From contig JAHLKI010000019.1 in assembly GCA_025602905.1 (NCBI GenBank), forward strand, positions 248,001 through 312,000: a DNA stretch of 64,000 nt, in the 5' to 3' direction. Numbering within the stretch: position 1 is the stretch's first letter; each line of letters opens with the position of its first letter. Shown here in pieces: positions 36,601 to 49,299 of the stretch. The notes below the pieces were generated by a model, which was not told the origin of the DNA, did not search any database, and saw only the letters and a program-made list of their open reading frames with translations. Source of the stretch: Phlyctochytrium arcticum. Taxonomy: Eukaryota > Chytridiomycota > Chytridiomycetes > Chytridiales > Chytridiaceae. The translations under genes and the position numbers were made by a program.

Positions 36601-39600
36601 CAGGCTCCAACGATGGTATGCAGATCCTGATACTTTTGCACGACAGTTTTCCTTTTGTCTGCGATGGGACCTTTTTCTGTTTGCCGGATTGATTCTGAGC
36701 TCAGTGAATCATTATCAAACAAAATTGTTTGCTGAGAAGACCCATTCGCATGCGTTCCAGTCCATCTCGTTCGTGCTTCTTCATGTGTTTCATGCTGCCA
36801 AGGTTGACTGGAAAAAAGCGCGAAAATATTCCAATAAGAGTAACCCATGAGTGAAAGGATGCTTCCAGTCAGGAGAAGGCTGTGCGCAATACTAGAGTCA
36901 GTGTCTAAGCTACTCCGATCGACAGTGGCGAAGAAGACTGCCCCCAACTGAGCAGTCGCACACGCAAGCAAAATCTGCGCTATGATCAGCACCACGCTCA
37001 ACTGGTTGGTGTATTCCTTCCTGACAGTAAGCGCTTGTGAATCAAGGGCCTTTCTTGTTTGAGTTACAGCAGTCCAGAAGCCCGCCTTTGTCAAAATCAT
37101 CAGGATTGCTGCCAGAATAGCAAAAATGGCCGGTAACCTCTTATTGAAATCCTCGACATTTATCGCTTGAGATGCACCGCCAACAACAGTTGACCAACCA
37201 GTAGCAATGAGAAAGGTTAAAAAGGTCAGCTTGGCGAGATACATGCGCTTGCCGAGGTCGGATGGATTGGATTGGGGCGTGAGCACTAACCGCCGTGCCA
37301 CAATGGCAACTTGAATCACAAGGGCTCCAAAAGAAAGGAAGCCTCCTAATAAAACGCAGTTTGTGGCCGTCCGGTCCTCACGTCCCTCGTGGACAGAAAA
37401 TGCCGCGAAATTTATCCATGCACCTATGGTGGCCCAATTGAAGGTAACTAACAAACTTGCCAGCGCTGCAATCCGTTTGCTATCTCGTAAGAGGGCGAGA
37501 ATGAGGAAGACCATGGTTGGAAGTGCAGACACGGTGTATGCTAGCCCTGCAGTAAGTCTTTGTCCAGTAATCAGTTCGCCGGTGGCAATGCCTAGTCCAG
37601 ATGTGCTCACTATCCAGCCCACAAAGTAGACGATGGACAATAGGCGCCATGCAAACCAGGTGGAACTATTTTGAGTGATATACTTGAAAAAGCTAGGTGG
37701 ACAGGGTGCAGGCAAGTGCGGTGCTTGGCGGTCTGTAGAGGAGGAAGTCATACGCAATTGAGCTTTCAGCTGTCTGCGCAGAGCTTTGCTTCTGTCAGAT
37801 TGTACCTCCAAAGACCTTAGTAGCAGTATCGGAACCGTCCCGCAGATATGTAACACAGACCCAACAAGAATCGCCACAAACGATGCAGTTGCCAAATTTG
37901 ACCACATCGCCAGATCCCCAAGTATCCCACCAAGGAAGAAAATTGTAAGAACAAGCAGGCCCCCCGCGCCGGCGTTCAGAGGTTGAAAACTTTGGTTCGC
38001 AGCAACTATGCATAGTAGAGCGCTAATAGGAGATGTAATGACTGTTCCGTAGTAGCCAACCCCAGCCACATTGCTTCCTCCATCGATATTGGTACGTCCC
38101 ATAGCAACTACAATGCAAAGCCATCCAGCAAGTGAGTAGCATGCGCAAATAATGCAAGCCCGGTCTACTTCTTGCCGTTGAAAACGGATCTTTTGCAAAG
38201 CTACAGTAAACCGTACGACTTTGCCGATGGAAAAGATGGCCGCTCCAATCAGCATGAATCGCCAGCCATATCCGCCTTTCAAGATGGAAAGATGGAATAC
38301 GTGCCCGGCTGTAGCCATGCAGGTGCATTGAACGAAGATATTGAAAGCTGTTAAGAGCGCAATATTGCGTTTGAAGATGGTGATGACGCCGAGGATGCAT
38401 GAGGAAAATCCCAACACAGCGAAGACATAGGTAAATCCCGGGGCTGTCTTCGTCCAAGACGACGGATCGGCTTGCATTCCACCAATCCCGAAAATGCACC
38501 ACCCAATTACTGAAAAAACCTCGGCGGCACCTGCTAGGAAGCGACATGTTGCCTTATCCAAGGTTACGATCTTATCCAAAACGCTGAGGGAGAAAAGCGC
38601 TTTGTGGGATATATAATCTCGGAGCGTGGCGATTTTGAGTGCTATGTACAATGCTCCCCCAACGAGCAAAAGAACAGGCAGTCCCAGGAGCGCGAAAATC
38701 CAACGTGCTTCATCTGTGAACATATTCCGTATGACAGATCCGATTTCGGGAAAATTTGGAAGCGTTATTGGCGGAATATGTCGCGATGAAGAATTGACAT
38801 GCTGCGACGCACGAGCTGCGTTTTGTACAATTACAGCATCGGCCCCAACGACTTGCGCATACTTGAAATTGGAACCGACCTCATCGTCAAGTTCAAAGGC
38901 AATCATGACTGTCCGGTTTCGATGATGCTCAGCTTGAACAGTCATGGGGTTTAGCAGAATACTCTGTAATGATACCACCGAAAATGATGTTATGGTAAAA
39001 TCGGCTACAACAGTGGAAGTCACAGCCTTCCGAAATCCAAATCCGCGAATTGATGGCGGAAGTTCCAACCGGCTCAGAATATTCAGCGTATCCAGGCTCG
39101 CAGCAACCAAAGTTACATCAACTGTAGCTGCTCCAACACAAAAAAGGTCGTGAAAAGGACCAGCAGACAGCAATGTGCTACCCACATCCAAAACCATAGG
39201 CTTAGCTTTGTTAGAAATGGCATCCACTGCAGCAAGATCTTTAAAGTCTTTTGCGTGCAGATACAATCCAAACCGGGCATCGTTGTCGCTGCCATCCGTG
39301 GAGTAGATTTTCAAATCATTTACAGATCTGTCAGAAGCGTAAGCTGGCGCGATCGCGAACGTTGCAACGAATACAGCCAGAGAAGATAGGCCCACGAGCC
39401 AGAAGGTTGCTTGTGATCTTACTCCCCCGCCAACGCGGGCAGCTACGCCAAGAATCTCAGTAGCAAACCAAATTATGCAACTAGCAGCCAATGCGAAGTT
39501 CAAATCATAGAGCAGCGATATGATCCATGTGGGAACACATAACATACTGACTAGTACAATCAGGCCTTGGCGAATGGCAATTTTGCGTTTCGTTGTGTGC

Positions 39601-41113
39601 GCGGGTGTCCCCGATTTGGTGACTGCGCTTTCCGCGTGGACTTTCTTTATATCGCCAAAAATGGCCCCAAAGCTTTGTAAGAGCCGTCCCAGCCCGTCTT
39701 TGCTCACGGTACGTCCCGTAGTTGAAAGACAAAGCAGTGTGCCAGCCGACCAGAGAGAGGATGAGTAAAGGTAGCGCATATTTGGAAGTATCAGGAAAGG
39801 AATTGCTGCCCCTAGCACAATGACCGTCGTCAGAAAGATTCGTTTTTTGCCATTTTTCAGCCAAATAGTAAAATCAGGTTGTAGAAGTTGATAACAAGAG
39901 GGGGCGGGCCCGAAGACGTTGCATGTTAATTGCACCGCAACACACAGACTAAAAACCACAATCTGCAAGGTGGCGATTCCAAATTTGACATCTTCTCCAA
40001 GGACAATGTTGATCCACAGTATCAGATCGATACATAAACCGACCAAAAACATTGCCAGAATTACAAATACGTCTTCCCAGGAAACTTGCGTAAAAGCGCG
40101 CAGTCGTTCCCGATAGTCGTTCTCAGGTATACATGCCTCTCGCGGGAGGAACTGTGCACTCAACGGTGCTGTAACTGGTAACGGCAAGCTCAAAACCCGT
40201 GTGCCATTCCTGAATGGCAAATTGTTGGAAAGAGATCCAGTTCGACGTGGCAGAGGTGGAGTTGTCTGCCATGCAGGGCGCGATGGGTGTCTAAATTCCC
40301 CCAAAGGTGATGTTTGCCGATTCGAAGGCTCTCTTGTAGTATAACCGCTTCCCTGCTCCTGAGGGTGTAAAGACGGTTCTCTCCGATTTATCAAGTCGAG
40401 CAGATTGATAAAGTCAATGGCCTGACCACGAAAAACGCACAAGGCGCCAAATAAGACGAACTGGCTGAAGTAATACCAATCATAGATCAGGAGGCTGACG
40501 CCCCTCTCTTCCGCATCAGGACAGATGATTCCAAAGGTAAACATCACGGCAATGATCGAGACAGCGGTAGTCAGGACTGACAGCGTTACACTTCCAACCA
40601 GCATGAATGTCTAAAGAGCAGTTCATTTAAGCAACTCGTGCAAGAAGTCGAAGGAAAATTGGCTACCTCCATCTTTGGTTTTCTTGTCAAAACGTTCTTG
40701 ATGGTAGCTCCAATCGTGGCTATAGCAAAAACCACTTTAAGAGTCTGTAATAATACAAACATTGCACGGGCGGCATTCCGGGCCGCGGTGCTATGCTGTG
40801 CATGGGTCTGCCCAGCAGAGTAGCCATAGCTACACACAACTGAGAGGTAAACTGTCGCGGGAACCACAAAGAATGCGGCTATCAATCCAGTCAAAGAAGT
40901 GCACTGAAGTTTTGTAGGGTGCAGAATAGTCCTGTAACTCAAAGTTTGAGGGGAAAAGCTTGAGCTGCATGGCTACGACAGAAGCAGCTTACCTCCAAGC
41001 TGTAACGCAAAATAGTATTTGAAGGGCGTATGTCACAACCTCACAAAGGTGGGAGAAGATGAACCAGTTTGAAAAGTCTGCTGAATGGAAAAACGAGAGT
41101 GCAGCTATATACA
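33639..41113 (-). CDS. Giant polytopic membrane protein with repeated four-helix modules (5' end unresolved)
   Basis: Exons 40667-40937 and 33639-40610 join in frame; a further upstream exon (40993 to about 41113) is likely but no ATG was found in it. At least about 2,410 residues. By eye there are roughly 35 hydrophobic helices. From mid-protein, units of about 135-150 residues recur, each with four helices. The first helix of each unit carries a Gly-Trp/Phe motif followed by Gly: FSVIGWCIFGIGG, LAGWLCIVVAMGR, FVGWIVSTSGLG, IATGWSTVVGGA, MAIGWAIFVSGF, GVGFFSLVAGLG. After the last unit comes a charged cytosolic segment, two more helices, and a long Ser-rich tail. No transporter, channel or receptor signature is recognised. 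The order and sharing of the motif suggest internal duplication. Confidence 0.7.
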
Positions 41114-41824
41114 CTGAGAATGAATGGCGTCAGTCAGGCAATATTCTCACGCAAACCACTCGTTCATTTACGTGTTCCCAGCAGTCCTATTCCTATGTAA
41201 ATGCTAATGTTTAGAAGCTGATGTTCATCAAAGCCCGTTGCCTTTGTAAAGCGCCTGTATTGTCGTAATGTGCGGAAAGTCGTGATTGTAGTCAAAATTA
41301 TGCTTGCAATTGCCAGGCTCAGATGGGCAGATGAGAAACCGAGCTATAAGAAAATTTTAGATCCATGTTTATCAAAGATTTTCCAAGGTATAAAAGCCAC
41401 TTACTTGTGAAATATACACCATCCAAGGGTCGCCAGAGGAAAGGTCATGCCAGGCACAAGACGAGGACAAGTTGGCTTCTGACCCCTGTCCAGCAATGTA
41501 ATCACATAATGTTGGTTTCGACATGGAAAAACATAGCAATGAGAAATCTTGCTCAGATCATGTTGAAAAAAAAATAAACAAATGAACTCCGTCTGATCAC
41601 ATAATCATTCCAATTTTTTTGTTTGAGCAAACGCACATCTTTGATGCAGGAAACAGTCTATAGTAATTAATCACAAAATAAATTGATTCCGCCGAAGAAA
41701 CCACAAGGATTTCAGTCTAGATCGGCAGAGTAAATATGTAGCAGAGGGGCGCCAGCTATGCCAACAAAGATGGTGCATATGGCTGCAGGAATTTGCCAGG
41801 AGGGCGCGGTAAGTTGAATTGGTC
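41114..41824. other. Intergenic: upstream of the giant gene, downstream of the peptidase
   Basis: It must contain the missing first exon and promoter of the giant membrane protein. One candidate mini-exon (ATG on the minus strand at about 41170, followed by GTGAGA) has the wrong phase, so it is not adopted. Other open frames here look random. Confidence 0.35.
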
Positions 41825-42812
41825 TTAGGTGCAAATTTCACAAAGTGCAGCAACAATTTCTTTAACCATGGCACTAAGCTCCTCTTGTGGTCGGTGGCCT
41901 TTTTCGACGCTGGCCGATGGCACATGTAAGAAGAAGACAGGAGGCGATCCACCTTCGCAGTGTTTTGACCAGTACAGACTGTGATAGAAGATATACTCGC
42001 AAAGATACAGACCAGCATCGTCGCTTGTCTGCACGGTCCAATGGGCTGCGCAATCGGTCGATAGCTTTGCAAATTCTTGTTCTACGCCTGATGCATCTTC
42101 AGCGTTGGCCAGCTGTTTTTGATCAATGCCCAGCGCGATAGGTTCTTCGCATTTCCCCAAGGGGGATGCGGCTTCCTCTCGTGCCATGGATTGAGCTTCT
42201 GAAAACGCCTTTTCAAACTTTTGCTGCACTCTTGTAACAACCTTGGCCAGAAGTGCACTATCTACAGAAAGGGTCTCGTCGCTCTTCTCCCGACAGGGGT
42301 AGCATTCATTGCCTGGGCAATGCTGCCCAAATACATCCTTCTTGTCGTAGGGTGAATTCCGCGCCCTTGATTCCAGAACAAGATGAGCAGGAGTCAGACC
42401 ACCATGAGCGCCCACATGCAGAATAAATCCTGGCATGTGATGTGTGGGAAAAAGTGTGGGAGCCAGAGCTAGAATACATATCAGCATAGAAGCAGGTTTC
42501 TTTGGAAGACAGACTTCACCGTACCGTGAACTTTTTCATATGCAACAGGAACTTCCAGTACATGCATCAAGATTTCCTGCTGGTGAGAGTTGGGTACGCT
42601 ACTTGCCTGCAAGTTGCGTACCGACTCATAGGAAGGATTGAACTTGAAATTGCTGAAAGGCTAAAAAAGTGAGGTCGGTTAGCCAACAATGGCACTTCTA
42701 GCCGTATCGGCGAGGAGCTTTTTACCCCATAGCCCGTGAGGATGGCATACGGCGGACTGGGCTGCTTTGGTCGGTGGCGTTTTGTCTGTGCCAGTGGATC
42801 GTCAACCGCCAT
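41825..42812 (-). CDS. Pyroglutamyl-peptidase I (C15 cysteine peptidase)-like protein
   Basis: Exons: 42726-42812, 42525-42660 and 41825-42429, giving 275 residues. It starts with the family block ILTGYGPFSNFKFNPSYESV. The conserved HVGAHGG region leads to LVLESRARN, whose Glu matches the catalytic Glu. The nucleophile Cys is in SDDAGLYLCEYIFYHSLY and the catalytic His in VFFLHVPSAS. These enzymes remove N-terminal pyroglutamate from peptides in the cytosol. The middle is longer than in bacterial enzymes (about 60 extra residues with EEAASPLGKCEEP), as often seen in fungal homologues. Confidence 0.88.
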
Positions 42813-43058
42813 TACTCCAAGAATTCACCAAAAAATTGTGTAGAATCGAACGTGGTAAAAACCCACGTTGCCGGTAAATGACAAGCTTGTGCTCCCATTT
42901 GTCGACCGCTGGTCTCGTTGATGATATTTTCCCCAACGACCTCAAGATATTTCTATGAATTCATAGGGCAACCTGAACGACTCTCGACCCAGGATCAGCA
43001 CTACATAGGCGACCCTAGTCCGGCCCTGGACAGCCGGCTGCTCTAACCAGTCCAAGAA
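42813..43058. promoter_or_regulatory. Divergent promoter region, peptidase / CSC1-like channel
   Basis: 246 bp between two head-to-head start codons. No specific element was recognised. Confidence 0.4.
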
Positions 43059-46000
43059 ATGTCGTTTGACCTGCAATCACCGATTCCGCTGGGTCAAGCA
43101 GCCCAGTTTCTTACCACAAGTCTAAACTCTTCCATTATTACTCTGTTCGAGGAGAATGATGACCGAAAGAGAAAGGCAAAATCTGGCATCATTGTGCCTT
43201 TGGGGACCTTCTTCTCCATTGGCATCATGTGTTTCTTCATCTTTTGCTGCGTTCGAACATACATGCGCGATATATACTCCCCTCGACGAGGATTATCGAG
43301 GTGAGTGCTGATCGGGAGAGGAACTGTGGATTATCATTTACTAAGATCTGTCAATAGTGGCCGCCCACCAAAGTTACCAAAGGGACTATTCGCCTGGATA
43401 CCCGTCGTCTTTAGGATGCCAGAGGCATTAGTCGTGCGAACGGTAGGAATGGACGCTATTGTTCTACTACGATTCTTCAAAATGGGAGCGACCTTCTTTG
43501 CAACTCTGACATTCTTTGGACTGAGCATTGTTGCACCAGTCAATTATTACGCAAATCCACCCTCATTTCAAAACTCCACCGGGATTTTGTATGAAGACGT
43601 TCTGATACCCGCTCTGAGTGTTGAAAATATCCCATTGCAGTCTCGTATGCTATGGATTCATCTCTTTTGCACCTGGTTCTTCTCGCTCATTGCCTACGCG
43701 TTTTTGATTTCCTATTACCGAGGGATCGTCACGCTAAGATTGGCCCACGTCGACCACGTTTTGCGCCGCACAAAGATGAGTAAGATTGAGATGCGATCAA
43801 TCATCGTGTTTGGTATACCGCGGGAGCTGAGGCACGAGGTGGATCTGGCAGGTTACTTTGAAAACCTGGGAATCGGAAAAGTGGAGAATGTCGTTATATG
43901 TCGCAAGTGGACCCGCCTGCGAGAAGCTGTACAGAATCGGGCATACTATCTCATGAAGCTGGAGAATGTTTACGCCCGAGTTATGCGGAATCTGCACCGT
44001 CGACCTAGATCCATTCTTTCCTGGCGGCGTACTGATGCAACATCTGCACCTCCAAGGAGTGTATCCTATCAGGCACCAGACCGGAGTAATGGGATAGACC
44101 TAAGTGGTGCTCAGTATGGGGCGGAGCACGATGCCATCGTAGAAGTCAATGAAGACCAGCCATTTATCCGTGAGCCATATGGAATGTTTGACCACGAGGA
44201 AAGGCATATTTCATCAACGGACGGAGTCGACGCGAGTATCTTTGAGGTTATGACCCGCTTGGATGCAGTTGATCCAAGAAAACGACCAACCCACCGAACG
44301 GGACTATTTGGAATGCGCGGACCAACTGTCGACTCTGCTGATTACTACTCTCAAAAGTTTAAGGAATGGGATCAAAAGGTGCACCGCCTGCGGAGATCTC
44401 CTGATTCTAGTCCGGCCACTTCGGCAGGATTTGTCACTTTTGAGTCTCCGGAAAGTGCGGTAAGTCTTGGGGAGATGTACTGAAGCATTCTTCGGTGTAT
44501 TTATCCTAATTGAACCGTTTCTTATTCCTAGATCCTCGCAGCACAAGTTCTCATAAACTCCAAGCCATTCGCATGCATGGCGCGTCAAGCTCCCGAACCC
44601 CGCGATATTTTCTGGGTCAACCTCTCCTCCCAAAGCGCTGTTAGCCACATCAAGCTCTTCCGGTCCATGTTTGTTGCCGGAACTCTACTCGTCCTCGTCT
44701 TCTTCTCCACAATTATCGTCACCGCCATTTCCGCCCTAATCAGTTTGGATAAACTGCAAAGCACCTTTCCCCGCCTCAAGGATTTGCTCGAGAATCTGGG
44801 GCCCGGATGGACACAATTCATTCAGGGCGTTATACCAGCGGTGGTCACGGCAGCTTGGACCTCCAGCTTGCCCGGTGTCCTAATCTTGTTATCACAAATC
44901 CAAGGATTGGAAGCACAAAGCTGGATCGATGCCTCAGTACTATCCAAATACTTTTTCTACCAATTATGGAATATTCTGCTCGTGCAAACCATCGCCAGTA
45001 AAGTCTGGCAATCCCTGGTTGACATTATCCGCCATGGCCCCGGTGTCATCATTGACGCCCTAGGCAATCTCGTGCCTTCGGCCGCCCCTCTCCAAATCAA
45101 TTACGTTATGCTACAAGCAACTGCCGTCTACCCGGCCCAGTTGCTCCTGGTCGGTCCTCTACTGCTAACGGGCTTATTTCGGATAGCCCCTTGGGCCCGC
45201 AGCACCCCCCGGCAAACATCGGACGCCTACTATCCCAGTGTTTTCACAAGCATCAACTACGGCATGGCCTTTCCAGTTCCCATCCTGGTGTTTTGTGTCG
45301 GAATCACATACGCCCCCGTCGCCCCCCTCATCCTCCCTTTCTGCACCCTATTTTATACCATTGCGTTCTTCATTTACAAGTATATCCTGCTCTACGTCAA
45401 CATTCCGCGCTACGAAACGGGCGGAAAACTGGCGCCTATGGTTGTGCGACGATGTTTGGTTGGAATTGTCATCATGCAACTGACCATGATGGGCGTCTTG
45501 GCACTCAAGGCTGGGTCAGGACTCAAAGCGGTCGGCGAACCGGACGCGGATTCGTCATTGGTGGATTTGTTGGAAGATAAGAAGCTGCGGTGGAGTGGAT
45601 ACGTGCAAATGGTCGTTGGCGTGGCCCCTCTCATCTTCCTGACGGGTCTGTTGTATTGGTGGTTCAAGCACGGTTTTGAAAAGCTCATGCTCAACACCCC
45701 ACTGGATTTGGTGGGCGATGTCGCCCGTGACATGGCTCGTGCCTCCAATCTCAATATTGGCACGGATGGGGTCGTGGTGGGGGAAGTCGAAAAGGGCAAG
45801 GAGTTGGCCCCCGTTGCTGCTGCTGCCTCAGCATCACGCAGTCAGGATCGGCATTCTGTTGCAGGGAGCAGCGTGGGTAACCCGCCTACCAAACGAGCCT
45901 CCATCCGCGCCGTTCGCGGCCGCGTGCGGAAAGGTTCGAGTGTATCTGGCAACGCCCCGGCACCAGGAGACTCGCGCACCCGTACTCACAGCGGCACTAA

Positions 46001-46946
46001 TGGCGAAAACGCCAGCGACTTTGAAGACGATCCCTATTATTCACAACCCACCACCCCTCTCTCTACCTCCATCCCTTCATCATCATCCCATTACCTACCC
46101 GGCGCGTCAACCCCAACCACATCCCCCCATCGTCCCGCACCGTTACTCCAACGCCCATCATTCACACCGTTACGCATTGACAACCGCTACTCGTCTGCAG
46201 GGCCACGGGGAGACTTGTACGGTGAAGAACTGGCACAGGATGACTCGTTTGCCGACGAGGACAATGACGACCATGAAGATGACGCTTTGCTCGGTGCTGG
46301 TGCGGGACGGTCTCCGTCGCACTTACCCCATTTCTCAAATGATGATGATGATGCGTTTTCCGTCATTTCCGACCTTGAAGATGCCCATCCTACCCCTCAC
46401 CTCGAACCACCCATGACGCGCGTTCCGGGTGTCCTGGATGTCCCATTCCGGACCGCGAGCGCCATTATCCCAGCCGGCGACGAAGGCGATGCTGTGACGG
46501 CCCTCCATTCTGATAACGAAAACCCCAACGACGATGATATCCAAGTGCACACGTACATCCATCCCGCCCTAATTGGCCGGTTACCTGTGGCATGGGTTCT
46601 GGGGGCCAGTCAGCCTCGACGCGTGGAGGAAGCGAGGGAGGCACAAAAACGGGGGCAGAGAGGATTGTATCGACGGATAGTTGGGCGACAGAGGGTTGGA
46701 GTCTGGGAGTTGGCTGCCGAGTCTGGTCAACAATATCAAGAAAATAACGAGTTTACGAATTCGATTGGATCATTTTCGACCATGGCTGGATCACCCGATT
46801 CCGGATCGGCCGACAGTGTGGGGCGGTTGCCAAATGCGCCAGTGAATGGCCGCGTGCGACGGGGGCGAAAGGATAGCACTGTCGTGCGCAAAGTCATGAG
46901 CTTTGTGGACGGAGTGACTAGTTGGGCACACTTGAGTATGAGTTAG
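43059..46946 (+). CDS. CSC1/OSCA-like cation channel (DUF221/RSN1_7TM)
   Basis: Exons: 43059-43300, 43358-44459 and 44532-46946, giving 1,252 residues. The N-terminal membrane helix (GIIVPLGTFFSIGIMCFFIF) is followed by a cytosolic segment with GLFAWIPVVFRMPEA. The cytosolic domain then has RSIIVFGIPRELRHEVDL and APEPRDIFWVNL, as in this family. The channel core follows, with many helices; LPGVLILLSQIQGLEAQSW and ALGNLVPSAAPLQINYVMLQ are typical. OSCA/CSC1 proteins are osmo- or mechanosensitive, calcium-permeable channels of the plasma membrane or ER. The last about 500 residues form a long, acidic and Ser/Pro-rich cytosolic tail not needed for the family fold. Confidence 0.9.
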
Positions 46947-47262
46947 TAGAGAGTATGTATATCCCATTTTACATAGAGTGAGATGCAAACGTGTGTCTTT
47001 GTCAAACATAAGTTTATGTAGATTTTTTTTGAGTAATACGATTGTATTCTGACGTTAACGTCACTTGCGCCAAGGCCAAGCAGAGTCATGAAAGCGAGTC
47101 GATCGGATAATCATCATGATGTATTTTTGGTTTGTACAAAGACGTCGTGCGCTATTCGGCCCCCGTCATGAAAGAATGAAACAAAAAAAAATGGGATATT
47201 TAAAAAGGATGCAAAAAATCAGTTACCAACCAGGACAAAAGTGTTACGGCTCAATTCCTCGT

Positions 47263-48389
47263 CTACTTCTCATTCTTCTCAATCACCGATCGCATGGATT
47301 TGACCGACTCCTGCAACAGCTTTTCCTCCGACTCTGTCAGTGGCGGCTTCAAGGTCTGCTTGACGCCCTCGTGGCCAAGCACGACCGGGAAGGAAAGGCA
47401 CACATTCAACTCCGGAATAAAGTGAGAAAGAGGACGAATGTGCCTGTGGTCGAAAATGATGGACTCGCAGATGGATGCTGCTACACCACCGATTCTGTTG
47501 AAGGGGAATTTTGAATATCGAAATGAAGAGCGATGATAGAGGTTTTGTTTAGCTTACCCAAAGTAGGTGGCACCCTTGGCTTCAATGATCTTGTAAGCCT
47601 TGTTTTTGACATCATCAGCAACCTTTTGCAAATCGAGTGCCTTGATTTGTGGGAAGCTCAAGAGCGGGCTATTGGCGACATGGGCCGACGACCAAGCAAC
47701 AAATTGGCTGTCGCCGTGTTCACCGAGAACATAGGCGTGAACAGCGGTTTCCGCCACGTCTAGCTTGGCTGCCAAGGTGCTACGGAGGCGGGCCGAGTCC
47801 AAAAACGTTCCGGATCCCAGGACCTGCTTGTGGGGCAGACCCGACAGTTTTTGGGCAAAGTAGGTCAATACGTCGACGGGGTTGGAAACCAGTAAAAGAA
47901 CAGTGGAAGGCTTGAATGGCTTCATTTGATCAATGCAAGATGCGAGGATATCTCGGTTGCGACCAATCAACTCCACGCGAGTTTCACCGGGGCGCTGCTT
48001 GGCACCTGCGGTGATAATCACAATGTCGGCCTGCCCGGCTTCCTTGTAGTTGCCGACGCGGACCTTGGTGTCGGCGAGAAAGGCGGCATCGGACAAGTCG
48101 AGGACTTGGGCTTCGCAAGCCTTTTCGTTCAAATCAACGAGAATGAGCTCAGACGCAACGCGTTTGAGCAGGATGGCATAGGCGGCCTAATGAACGTTTA
48201 TCGAAAAAAGAAAACAAATGCGTTAGATCTGGGTATCTTAAAGAAATGTGTAAACATGTCCAAACGGCCGGATTCCCCTCCACAAGTTTGTTAAGCCCAA
48301 AAAGCTTTTCCTTGCCCCAAATAACACTGTTGACTTACCGTAGCCCCAACACTTCCTGCCCCTCCGACGATCGCAATCTTGGCTGGCAT
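47263..48389 (-). CDS. NAD-dependent L-lactate dehydrogenase
   Basis: Exons: 48339-48389, 47558-48186 and 47263-47494; 303 residues from the ATG at 48389. The Rossmann motif is IAIVGGAGSVGAT. The loop AGAKQRPGETR has Gln at the position that is Gln in lactate and Arg in malate dehydrogenases, so LDH is preferred. Catalytic Asp/Arg lie in FLDSARLR and the catalytic His in LGEHGDSQFV. The enzyme interconverts pyruvate and lactate in the cytosol. The frame stays open upstream to a second ATG at 48629. That start would add 80 residues beginning MASPTFTAARIGKSS, rich in Arg/Ser/Lys, so a mitochondrial form is possible. Confidence 0.9.
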
Positions 48390-49299
48390 AACGTACTCCG
48401 GAGCCTTTGAGCGAGAATAATAAAAGCGGCGGTTGAGTGGTGGGTGTGATTGCGGTTGTGACTGTGACTGTGGAGAGACCGACAAGATTGACCAGGGCGA
48501 ACGCGGAACCGTCGCCCTTATATACACGTTTTTGCTTACGAGACGAGTCAAGTTGACGCACAGTGATTTTCTCGGCGGGTTCAGGCTGCTTTTCCCTATT
48601 CGAGCCGCCGTAAAAGTGGGGCTGGCCATCCTTCTAAAGTCCTTCTTTTCCAGATCTATATTGCGGACCTGCAGGATCTCGAGATCTCGGCAATGATCTA
48701 GGGAGAAATCTCTGTCTCGGTTTTCGCGATCTGTCACCTCCCACGACGTCACAAGAATAAATTCGGGACAAGGAAAGGAGTCCAAAACTGCACCTGGGCT
48801 TTCTGCTTGTGAATTTTCATTGTTGACTTTGATCAAGTATGGTGTAGCGGATTAAATTTCCCTGTATCTTGGAAAATAAATTCATTTCAAAATCTAATGA
48901 CAATACAATACGGTATCGCACATTCGTAGTGTACCGGACCCCCCAATATCCTTGCTAGGCTCAACTGCCTCAACTTTCCCCACAATCCGCATTTTACTCT
49001 GGATCCTCATGTCCTGTTAGTTTGCCCATTGGGATGGATATGGTGTGCCATAACGCGTAACGAGCAGGTGAACGTGGGAAAAATAGAGACATTATTCCAC
49101 GGCGGTTAAAGCAAACAAAGTGTAACATAGTGAGTTTCTTTCAAGGTCTACAATGCACTTTACGGACCAAGGAATCAGGACAGATATCACACAAAGGCCA
49201 CCAAGATCTAAGGGGGGGATGGGCCTCTCAGCAACGCAAATCAGTGAAGATCTTTTGGTCCGGGTCGTTCGGCGCGCCCGAAATGCTAGGACAAAGACG
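48390..49299. other. LDH leader and intergenic DNA
   Basis: The first about 450 bp hold the LDH promoter or, if translation starts at 48629, a coding extension. The rest has no recognisable gene. Confidence 0.4.

Noticed and set aside
47263..48389. Malate dehydrogenase
   Set aside because: The specificity loop AGAKQRPGETR has Gln, not Arg, at the substrate-discriminating position, which favours lactate dehydrogenase.
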